Shown: positions 1-5,818 of the stretch, piece by piece | How the letters are laid out: every line of letters starts with the position of its first letter | Position numbering within the stretch: position 1 is the first letter of the stretch | Notes under the pieces: generated by a model | What the model was told of the DNA's origin: nothing | Database searches by the model: none | Seen by the model: the letters and a program-made list of their open reading frames with translations, nothing else | Translations under genes and position numbers: made by a program | Source of the DNA: Propionibacteriaceae bacterium UBA4569 | GTDB lineage: Bacteria > Actinomycetota > Actinomycetes > Propionibacteriales > Propionibacteriaceae | Assembly: GCA_002387005.1 (NCBI GenBank) | Contig: DGKN01000250.1 | Location: 1 to 5,818, forward strand | Length of the DNA: 5,818 bases | Direction: 5' to 3'

Positions 1-731
1 CGGCGATGGTCCAGGTCGTGCTGCTCACCTCGTCGCTGCGCCGCGGCTTCGCCGTCGCGGTGCTGATGGTGTTGGTCGTCCCCATTTCGATGGTCGCCAG
101 ATTCGGCACGGCAAGCACCACCGGCCCCTTGGTGGGCGCCGTGGTTGCCGTGTTGAACATCGCGGTGTGCGGATTCGCGGCCCTGGCGGTCGCCCATGTG
201 CTCACCCAGCAACGGGCCCGGCGCGAGGACCAGCAACGGCAGGCGGTTCGGGCCGAAGGCTTGGCGGCCTCCCGAGCCGGCATCCGCGCGTGGTGGTCGC
301 AGCACTCACTGGCGCCCAGCCTGGCGTTGCTCCACGACGTCGCTGCGGGACGGGTTGACCCAGCCGCTCCCGAGACTCGGGCGCAGGCGGGGTCGCTGGC
401 CGCAACGCTGCGAGACGAGATGCGCTTCGGACCATCGGCCGCGACGCTTTGCGCGATCGCGGGGTCAGCGAGGGCGGATGGGTGGTCCGTGCGGCTGGCG
501 CTCCCGGAACAGCTTGACGCTGCGTCCAGCGCGAGCGCTGCTGAGCTCGTCTCCGCTCTCGGATCACCCCCGATTACGGGGCAGCAGGTGACGATCAGCC
601 ACGACCCGGCCAGCGGTTCGGTGCAGGCCGTCGTCGTCGCAGCGTCCCCAGAACAGGTGGACAGCTGGCGTGGCAAGGGACTTCGCGTGCAGGCCGACGG
701 GGATCTTGCTCGGTTGGGGTCGAGGTCATGA
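1..731 (+). CDS. Membrane-bound sensor-kinase-like protein, probable pseudokinase (5' partial)
   Basis: The frame is open at the left edge, so the true start probably lies outside; the first ATG inside is at 6, with no room to see a ribosome binding site. Counting from that ATG, two hydrophobic stretches (about residues 14-31 and 40-66) end in a basic segment (RARR, 70-73) and a helical linker. A short motif LLHD (H110, D111) with following A/L/R-rich helices resembles the dimerisation and phosphoacceptor region of actinobacterial NarL-type kinases. The stretch where a HATPase domain should follow (about 145-241) has no NAxxHA-like N box and no DxGxG box, so ATP binding looks lost. It ends in an ATGA overlap with a LuxR-type response regulator, the usual kinase-regulator arrangement. 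Probable role: membrane input protein for that regulator. The family assignment rests on layout and weak motifs, so a divergent unrelated membrane protein remains possible. Confidence 0.6.
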   Translation, partial: AMVQVVLLTSSLRRGFAVAVLMVLVVPISMVARFGTASTTGPLVGAVVAVLNIAVCGFAALAVAHVLTQQRARREDQQRQAVRAEGLAASRAGIRAWWSQHSLAPSLALLHDVAAGRVDPAAPETRAQAGSLAATLRDEMRFGPSAATLCAIAGSARADGWSVRLALPEQLDAASSASAAELVSALGSPPITGQQVTISHDPASGSVQAVVVAASPEQVDSWRGKGLRVQADGDLARLGSRS

Positions 732-1363
732 TCCGCGTAGCGCTGCTGGACGACCACCCCATCGTCCACACCGCGCTCGAGGGTTTGTCGTTCATGTCGG
801 GCGGCCGCGTCGGCACCGTCCTGCATGGGACGACGTCGAAGGACTTCATGGCCGCGATGGATGGTGTGGCGGTTGACGTCGCCATCGTCGACCTGCTTCT
901 CGGTGACCGCTTGGACGGCCCAGGTGTGGTTGCCGAACTCGCACTGCGAAAGATTCCGAGCCTGCTCTACACGGCCGAGTCCCGACCTGTGCCGGTCCGT
1001 CGTGCCATGGCGGCGGGGGCTCGGGGACTGGTGCTGAAGTCCGACCCGGTCGATGAGTTGGTGGCCGCCGTAGAGGCTGTCGCGGCCGGAGGGGAGGTGG
1101 TGGGAAGCGAGGTGGCCCACGCCCTGGTTGAAGACCCGACGCTCGTCCCGCACCTGTCGCCCCGCGAGGTTCAGGTGTTGCAGCTGCTGCACGCCGGGGT
1201 GCCGCGCAAGGCGGTCGGACGGATGCTGGAGCTCCCCGCCAGCGACGCCAGCGTGGCGACCTACCTGCGCCGCGCGCTGGCCAAGTTCCGCCAGCTGCGT
1301 CCGGTGCCAGGCGTCGCGGAGATGCTGCGCCAGGCTTATGGCGACGGCTGGTTCACTGACTGA
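728..1363 (+). CDS. LuxR/NarL-family two-component response regulator
   Basis: This 211-residue protein has the standard two-domain length. The receiver domain (about 1-120) keeps the acidic pair D8/D9, a phosphoacceptor D55 in VAIVDLLLGD, the switch threonine T82 and the conserved lysine K104. The C-terminal part (about 140-192) is a LuxR-type helix-turn-helix beginning LSPREVQVLQLL, followed by a divergent recognition helix ending in TYLRRALAKF, a form I recall from actinobacterial regulators. The ATG overlaps the preceding stop codon (ATGA), and a GGGG at 716-719 lies 8 bases upstream, so translation is probably coupled to the sensor-like gene. It probably acts as a cytoplasmic DNA-binding transcription factor. 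The targets cannot be read from this window. The downstream gltA has its own long leader and is probably a separate unit. Confidence 0.9.
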   Translation: MIRVALLDDHPIVHTALEGLSFMSGGRVGTVLHGTTSKDFMAAMDGVAVDVAIVDLLLGDRLDGPGVVAELALRKIPSLLYTAESRPVPVRRAMAAGARGLVLKSDPVDELVAAVEAVAAGGEVVGSEVAHALVEDPTLVPHLSPREVQVLQLLHAGVPRKAVGRMLELPASDASVATYLRRALAKFRQLRPVPGVAEMLRQAYGDGWFTD

Positions 1364-1459
1364 CGCCAGGACGATCCCAGCCGGCGCGGTGTCACACGGG
1401 CAGGTCAGCAGGTGAGGTCAGCCCTGGGGTCCGCACCAGGCTCTCCTGCGTGGCGAAGG

Positions 1460-1490
1460 ACTCTCGGCACAAGTCACTCTCGGCACAAGT
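1460..1490. repeat. 15-bp tandem direct repeat upstream of citrate synthase
   Basis: The 15-mer ACTCTCGGCACAAGT occurs at 1460-1474 and again, identically, at 1476-1490, giving a 16-bp period with a single C between copies. It lies about 125-155 bp before the gltA start and directly abuts the CRP-like palindrome at 1491. The end of the second copy also forms the small inverted repeat CACAA-G-TTGTG (1484-1494). It could be a pair of operator half-sites or a recent slippage duplication. No regulator is identified. Confidence 0.85.
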
Positions 1491-1506
1491 TGTGGGATTC
1501 GTCACA
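1491..1506. promoter_or_regulatory. Candidate CRP/GlxR-type operator of gltA
   Basis: The 16-mer TGTGGGATTCGTCACA has the form TGTG-N8-CACA and differs in the conserved half-sites of the CRP/GlxR consensus TGTGA-N6-TCACA by one base (G for A at position 5). GlxR, the CRP homologue of Corynebacterium glutamicum, is known to bind the gltA promoter, so the position before a citrate synthase gene fits. The centre lies about 118 bp upstream of the GTG start and roughly 78 bp upstream of the start site implied by the proposed -10 element. Confidence 0.5.
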
Positions 1507-1564
1507 CACATCCCCGAAATGGGGCCGGTGGGTGGGACGAAGACCCTGTCACGGGGGCGCTTCC

Positions 1565-1570
1565 TAGACT
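1565..1570 (+). promoter_or_regulatory. Possible -10 element of the gltA promoter
   Basis: TAGACT matches the actinobacterial TANNNT -10 pattern and would place transcription initiation near 1577, giving a 5' UTR of about 40 bases. No convincing -35 hexamer lies 16-19 bases upstream, which would suit a promoter that depends on an activator. The support is positional only. Confidence 0.35.
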
Positions 1571-1575
1571 GCGGA

Positions 1576-1590
1576 CGGGGTTCGACCCCG
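1576..1590 (+). promoter_or_regulatory. Small hairpin in the gltA 5' UTR
   Basis: CGGGGT and ACCCCG form a perfect 6-bp stem around the loop TCG. If transcription begins near 1577, the hairpin sits at the very 5' end of the mRNA and ends 12 bases before the ribosome binding site. It could stabilise the transcript. There is no U-tract, so it is not a terminator. Confidence 0.35.
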
Positions 1591-1602
1591 CCCAACCATC
1601 CC

Positions 1603-1610
1603 GGAAGGGG
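1603..1610 (+). promoter_or_regulatory. Ribosome binding site setting the gltA GTG start
   Basis: GGAAGGGG is a purine-rich Shine-Dalgarno sequence ending 5 bases before GTG at 1616. It decides the start at this GTG because no other start candidate in this frame nearby has comparable spacing. Confidence 0.75.
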
Positions 1611-1615
1611 ACGAC

Positions 1616-2932
<1,317 letters not shown>

Positions 2933-2997
2933 GATTGCCCAGGCCTCTGGATTTCGCGCCCCAACTTGTCGAGGGTGCCTCCGGCCAGTCGTCTGCG

Positions 2998-3603
2998 TCA
3001 GTTCGCGACGGTGAATCGCTGGTTGCGGTGGTTGCCGCGCTCCAGCTCGTCGACGATCGCGACCGACAGGTCTTCGGCGCTGACGGACTCCCCGACCGGT
3101 GAGTCGGTGCCCTCGACGTAGCTGCCGGTGCGCTCACCGGGAGCCAACACGGGGGCGGGGGAGATCATGGTCCAGTCGATGCCCTCGCTGGCCTCGTAGT
3201 CCTGGAGGACGGTGGTGAAGGCGGTCGCCTCGGGGAGGTAGTCGGCGGGGAAGTCGGGGCTGTCCTTGAGTCGGACGCCCTCGGACGCGAACAGGGAGCC
3301 GGCGCCACCCACGACCAGCACCCGCTTCGCCGGCGGGTTGGCGATCAGGGCACGGTGGGGCGCGATGATCTGGTCGGAACGTCCGTCGCGGGGGCCGGGG
3401 ACCGTGATGACGGCTGCATCCGCGGCATTGATGGCCTCGACCAGGGCAGCGGTGTCGTTGATGTCGAGCGCGAGGGCGCTGCTGGCACCTTCCACCTGCT
3501 GGCCCGAACGGCTGACCGCAACGACCTGGTGCCCACGCGAGGCGGCCTCGGCGACCAGGCGCTGGCCAACCATGCCGGTGGCCCCGATGACGGTGATCTT
3601 CAT
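2998..3603 (-). CDS. NAD(P)-binding oxidoreductase, NmrA/YwnB (COG2910)-like
   Basis: This 201-residue single-domain Rossmann protein starts MKITVIGATGMVGQ, where G7-A-T-G10-M-V-G13 is the GxxGxxG dinucleotide-binding loop of atypical short-chain dehydrogenases. Later family-like segments are VLVVGGAGSL (95-104), DWTMISPAPVLAPGERTG (143-160) and the ending QRFTVAN (195-201). These resemble proteins annotated as putative NADH-flavin reductases or NAD(P)H-binding proteins; no classical YxxxK catalytic pair is evident, as expected for this group. The substrate is unknown. The ATG at 3603 is chosen because the Rossmann motif begins there and GGGAG (complement of 3611-3615) lies 7 bases upstream. 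The frame stays open as far as 3948, but the extension lacks family features and runs over the divergent gene. It is transcribed divergently from the Met-rich membrane protein operon and has its own candidate stress-type promoter. Confidence 0.88.
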   Translation of the reverse strand: MKITVIGATGMVGQRLVAEAASRGHQVVAVSRSGQQVEGASSALALDINDTAALVEAINAADAAVITVPGPRDGRSDQIIAPHRALIANPPAKRVLVVGGAGSLFASEGVRLKDSPDFPADYLPEATAFTTVLQDYEASEGIDWTMISPAPVLAPGERTGSYVEGTDSPVGESVSAEDLSVAIVDELERGNHRNQRFTVAN

Positions 3604-3652
3604 TGCTTTACTCCCAGAAATCCGCGCGGTCCGAAGTGGCCGCTGATCTGGG

Positions 3653-3678
3653 AACCACACGACCGTCCGCTTTGTTCC
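3653..3678 (-). promoter_or_regulatory. Candidate ECF-sigma (SigR/SigH-type) promoter for the oxidoreductase
   Basis: Read on the - strand, GGAAC (complement of 3674-3678) is followed after exactly 18 bases by GTT (complement of 3653-3655). This fits the published actinobacterial SigR/SigH pattern GGAAY-N18/19-GTT used in thiol-oxidative stress. Transcription would start near 3645, giving a leader of about 42 bases before the ATG at 3603. The motif is short, so chance occurrence is possible. Confidence 0.4.
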
Positions 3679-3689
3679 AGTGCCCGGGC

Positions 3690-3725
3690 CAGTTCCTTCT
3701 TGATCTGTGCAGTTCCTTCTTGATC
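3690..3725. repeat. 16-bp direct repeat in the divergent intergenic region
   Basis: CAGTTCCTTCTTGATC occurs at 3690-3705 and again, without mismatch, at 3710-3725, a 20-bp period with the spacer TGTG. Two helical turns separate the copies, so a protein bound to both would sit on about the same DNA face. The repeat lies between the two divergent genes, upstream of both, where a shared operator would be expected. Confidence 0.9.
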
Positions 3726-3745
3726 CGTTCTTGAGGAAGTCTTGG
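3717..3745 (+). promoter_or_regulatory. Candidate OmpR/PhoB-type operator: 11-bp spaced TTCTTGA half-sites
   Basis: The heptamer TTCTTGA occurs at 3717-3723 and 3728-3734, exactly 11 bp apart, followed by GTCTTGG (5 of 7 matching) at 3739-3745, again 11 bp on. A further perfect copy at 3697-3703 belongs to the upstream 16-bp repeat. Seven-base direct half-sites with 4-base spacers are the geometry used by OmpR/PhoB-type regulators, and a regulator of that family is encoded in the operon that starts at 3781. Autoregulation is therefore plausible, though binding is not shown. Confidence 0.45.
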
Positions 3746-3780
3746 CCGTGGCTGGAAGTTCGACCATCAGAGTCATTGGC

Positions 3781-4509
3781 ATGACCTCCCCAGTTGACAC
3801 CACGTTCCCGTCCCCCGCCCCGCGTAGCCGCGACCACGGCGGCCTCTTCCTGCTGGGCGGTGGCTCGCTGCTGGCACTCGTCCTCGCGGTGGTCGCCGGA
3901 GACCTCACCACCGGAAGCTCGGCCATGGACGGAATGTCCATGACCCACTACATGGGTCTGCTGTCGGTGCGCCAGCCCTGGAACCTGCTGTTGTTCATGG
4001 CCCTGCCGGTGGTGCTTGCCGAGATCCTCGCGATCAGCGAAATGGTGCTGCTCCTGAACCCCGGTGCTCCGGGTTGGGTCGGCAACCTGAGCCGCTGGGC
4101 GGGGTTACTGGCCGGGCCGGTCTGGGTGTTCATCACCGTGAACCTGCTCATCCATGCGGTCTACCCGCTGACCGTGCACGGCCAGTGGCGCGGGGCTGCT
4201 GACGTGATCGCCGTGTCGGCCTACCTGCTCGGATCGCTCCCGATGCTCGGCATCAGCCTGCTGGAGGCGGGCCTGTTGGGCCGCACGGATGCCGACCGCA
4301 AGCGCTTGCACGTCACCTTCGTCGCGATCTTCCTGGTGGTCGCGCACGTCGCGATGATCATGGGAATGCTCGACCCGACAGTGCTGGGCTGGAGCGCCAA
4401 CTCGGGCATGGACCACTCCAACATGCCAGGCATGAACCACGACATGGGCAACATGCCAAGCATGGACCACTCCGGCATGACGATGCCAAGCGCCAGCCCC
4501 ACGCGCTGA
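3781..4509 (+). CDS. Five-helix membrane protein with Met/His-rich outer tail, putative metal (copper) handling
   Basis: The protein has 242 residues and five predicted helices at about 21-40, 68-92, 107-130, 140-166 and 178-197. Basic residues cluster in the N-terminus (R15, R17) and the 167-177 loop (R168, R173, K174, R175), which puts the N-terminus inside and the C-terminus outside. Two Met/His-rich stretches then both face outward: residues 49-58 (M49, M52, M54, H56, M58) after helix 1, and the tail 210-235 with nine Met and three His in units such as NMPGMNHDMG. Such motifs resemble Cu(I)/Ag(I)-binding segments of copper-resistance proteins. I do not recognise a named family. The ATG at 3781 is preferred because codon bias becomes typical there and upstream sequence holds the operator repeats. 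GTG at 3748 is an alternative: it is in frame and has a better-spaced ribosome site, AGGAAG at 3734-3739. A response regulator follows after 18 bp, suggesting an operon with the two-component system. Confidence 0.8.
   Translation: MTSPVDTTFPSPAPRSRDHGGLFLLGGGSLLALVLAVVAGDLTTGSSAMDGMSMTHYMGLLSVRQPWNLLLFMALPVVLAEILAISEMVLLLNPGAPGWVGNLSRWAGLLAGPVWVFITVNLLIHAVYPLTVHGQWRGAADVIAVSAYLLGSLPMLGISLLEAGLLGRTDADRKRLHVTFVAIFLVVAHVAMIMGMLDPTVLGWSANSGMDHSNMPGMNHDMGNMPSMDHSGMTMPSASPTR
4406..4473 (+). repeat. In-frame repeat encoding the Met/His-rich tail
   Basis: Two near-identical 22-base segments (4419-4440 and 4449-4470) lie 30 bases apart, encoding the ten-residue units NMPGMNHDMG and NMPSMDHSGM. The flanking 14-mer GCATGGACCACTCC also occurs twice, at 4406-4419 and 4460-4473. 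The tail therefore seems to have grown by in-frame duplication, which would multiply the potential Met/His metal ligands. Confidence 0.8.
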
Positions 4510-4527
4510 TCTGGTTGGCTGGACGGC

Positions 4528-5229
4528 ATGGCTGAACAGGGTGCTGCACGGGTGCTGGTGGTGGACGACGAACCGGTGCTCGCCGGCACGGTGCGCAACT
4601 ACCTGGAGCGCGCCGGCATGGTCACCCGCATCAGTGGCGACGGCCTCGACGCGCTCGCCCAAGCCGAGGACTGGCGCCCCGACGTCATCGTCCTCGACCT
4701 CGGCCTACCGGGACTCGACGGCATCGAGGTCTGCCGCCGACTGCGGACCTGGAGCGACTGCTATGTGCTCATGCTCACCGCCCGCGCGGACGAGGTCGAC
4801 ACCCTCGTCGGCCTGTCGGTCGGCGCGGACGACTACATGACGAAGCCGTTCAGCCCGCGAGAGCTGGTGGCACGGGTGCAGGTGCTGTTGCGCCGGCCAC
4901 GGTTCGGCGTGAGCAACGTCACACAGGAGCGCCGCTTCGGCGCGCTCATCGTGCGTCCAGCCGCCCGTGAGGTGGAACTGAACGGTGTCGTGCTCGACCT
5001 GACCCGCACGGAGTTCGACCTGCTGGACACTCTCTCGTCCCACCCCGGCCGGGTGCTCACTCGCCAACGGCTCTTTGAAGACGTCTGGGGTTCCGACTGG
5101 GGCGGGGACGACCACCTCGTCGACGTGCACGTAGCCAACCTGCGCAAGAAGTTGGGCGACGACTCGTCCTCGGCCCGCTTCGTCCAGACGGTGCGCGGGG
5201 TCGGGTACCGGATGGGTCCGGGCCGATGA
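4528..5229 (+). CDS. OmpR/PhoB-family two-component response regulator
   Basis: This 233-residue protein has a receiver domain (about 7-122) with D13/D14, phosphoacceptor D57 in VIVLDLGLPGLDG, T84 in LMLTAR and K106 in MTKPFSP. A winged-helix OmpR C-terminal domain follows (about 135-228), with the typical segments LTRTEFDLLDTL, VLTRQRLFEDVWG, DVHVANLRKKLG and TVRGVGYRMG. All phosphorylation residues are intact. It would bind DNA as a dimer on direct repeats once phosphorylated by its partner kinase. The ATG at 4528 lies 18 bp after the membrane protein's stop, with only a weak ribosome site (TGGACG), so translation may depend on the upstream gene. Its stop overlaps the next start (ATGA), marking the histidine kinase as its partner. 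The most natural target visible is the TTCTTGA repeat array before the operon. Confidence 0.95.
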   Translation: MAEQGAARVLVVDDEPVLAGTVRNYLERAGMVTRISGDGLDALAQAEDWRPDVIVLDLGLPGLDGIEVCRRLRTWSDCYVLMLTARADEVDTLVGLSVGADDYMTKPFSPRELVARVQVLLRRPRFGVSNVTQERRFGALIVRPAAREVELNGVVLDLTRTEFDLLDTLSSHPGRVLTRQRLFEDVWGSDWGGDDHLVDVHVANLRKKLGDDSSSARFVQTVRGVGYRMGPGR

Positions 5230-5818
5230 GCGGTCTGGGCTGGGGACGACGACTGCTGGGGACGCAAGTGGCGGTGCTGGCGGCGATGGGACTGACGGCG
5301 GTCGTCACCGAAACGATGGTTGGCCCGGCAGTCTTCACCCAGCACATGCACCAGGCCGGGCACGGGCAACCGGCGGTGCTGGACCACGCCGAGCAGGCCT
5401 TCCGTGCAGCTGGCGCAGTCTCCTTGGTGGTGGGGCTCGGGGTTGCGCTGGTGGTCGCCGTCGCGACGGCGTGGCTGGTGAACCGCAACCTCGCCCGGGG
5501 CCTCGATGCACTGATCGAGGGGGCCGCGCGAGTGTCCCGCGGCGACTACGACCAACCCGTCCGGCTGGTCGCCGGCGAACAGGAACTGGGCGAAGTCGCT
5601 GAGGAGTTCAACAAGATGGCCGCCCAGATCGCGTCCACCGAGAACACCCGCCGTCGGATGCTCACCGACCTGGGTCACGAGTTGCGCACGCCACTCGCCG
5701 CGGTGCAGGTGACCCTCGAGGGCCTGCAGGACGGGGTCGTCGCCTGGAACGACGAGACCTTGGACGTGCTGCTGCGGCAGAACCAACGGCTGACGGCGCT
5801 GGCTGCCGACATCTCTGC
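5226..5818 (+). CDS. HAMP-domain sensor histidine kinase (3' partial)
   Basis: The first 197 residues are visible and the frame runs off the right edge. The order is: short basic N-terminus (R8, R9), membrane helix about 12-32, a short extracytoplasmic loop about 33-62, second helix about 64-86, HAMP linker about 86-138, then the dimerisation domain with the H box DLGHELRTPLAAV and phosphoacceptor H151. The ATP-binding domain lies outside the window. The small loop contains H40, M41, H42, H46 and H54 (in TQHMHQAGHG and LDHAEQAF), possible metal ligands or just polar residues. The ATG at 5226 overlaps the regulator's stop; a weak GGATGG ends 10 bases upstream. It probably autophosphorylates and passes phosphate to the regulator encoded just before it. 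The signal is unknown; operon context with a Met-rich membrane protein suggests a metal or envelope signal. Confidence 0.93.
   Translation, partial: MSGLGWGRRLLGTQVAVLAAMGLTAVVTETMVGPAVFTQHMHQAGHGQPAVLDHAEQAFRAAGAVSLVVGLGVALVVAVATAWLVNRNLARGLDALIEGAARVSRGDYDQPVRLVAGEQELGEVAEEFNKMAAQIASTENTRRRMLTDLGHELRTPLAAVQVTLEGLQDGVVAWNDETLDVLLRQNQRLTALAADIS

Noticed and set aside
1402..1440. Direct repeat AGGTCAGC (1402-1409, 1415-1422) and a CCTGG/CCAGG inverted repeat (1423-1440) after the LuxR-type regulator, considered as a terminator or operator.
   Set aside because: The stem is only 5 bp with an 8-base loop and no U-tract, and the 8-bp repeat is short for GC-rich DNA; neither is strong enough to call.
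1576..1595. GGTTCGA-like segment resembling a tRNA T-arm.
   Set aside because: A 5-bp stem with a 7-base T-loop cannot be formed here and no acceptor, D or anticodon arms are present; it is just a 6-bp hairpin.
2933..2997. Search for a bidirectional terminator between the convergent citrate synthase and oxidoreductase genes.
   Set aside because: Only a 4-bp stem (GAGG-GTG-CCTC) is present; no convincing hairpin.
3604..3948. N-terminal extension of the oxidoreductase up to 3948 on the - strand.
   Set aside because: The Rossmann motif begins at the ATG at 3603 with its own GGGAG ribosome site, and the extension runs through the operator repeats and into the divergent gene.
4833..5786. A 317-codon - strand frame across the regulator and kinase genes.
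   Set aside because: Low-complexity Arg/Ser/Pro/His translation opposite two well-defined proteins; a frame shadow.

Overview
The window is GC-rich DNA with strong G/C bias at third codon positions, tight ATGA stop/start overlaps and actinobacterial-style protein families. It most likely comes from the chromosome of a high-GC actinobacterium; nothing allows a genus to be named. No RNA gene, insertion sequence, CRISPR array or phage gene is visible. It holds seven protein genes, of which the first and last are cut by the window edges.

Left part (1-1363, + strand): the C-terminal part of a membrane protein that resembles a NarL-type sensor kinase but shows no recognisable ATP-binding motifs. 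It overlaps by four bases a LuxR/NarL-type response regulator whose phosphorylation residues are intact.

Centre (1364-2932, + strand): a 252-bp non-coding leader, then a complete citrate synthase (gltA) with all catalytic residues, starting at a GTG with a good ribosome binding site. The leader holds a 15-bp tandem direct repeat that abuts a CRP/GlxR-like palindrome, a plausible -10 element and a small 5'-UTR hairpin. This suggests carbon-responsive control of entry into the TCA cycle.

Right part (2998-5818): a divergent pair of transcription units separated by 177 bp. On the - strand is a small NAD(P)-binding oxidoreductase of the NmrA/YwnB (COG2910-like) type, with a candidate ECF-sigma (SigR/SigH-type) promoter. 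On the + strand is an apparent three-gene operon: a five-helix membrane protein with two Met/His-rich segments predicted on the outer face, an OmpR/PhoB-type response regulator, and a HAMP-containing sensor histidine kinase with a short His/Met-containing extracellular loop (truncated by the window end). The shared intergenic region has a perfect 16-bp direct repeat and a ladder of TTCTTGA half-sites at 11-bp spacing, the geometry used by OmpR/PhoB-family regulators.

The most interesting hypothesis is that the right-hand operon is a self-regulated, metal-responsive (possibly copper) envelope system: a Met-rich membrane protein encoded with its own sensor and regulator. The metal and the function are inferred, not proven by the sequence.
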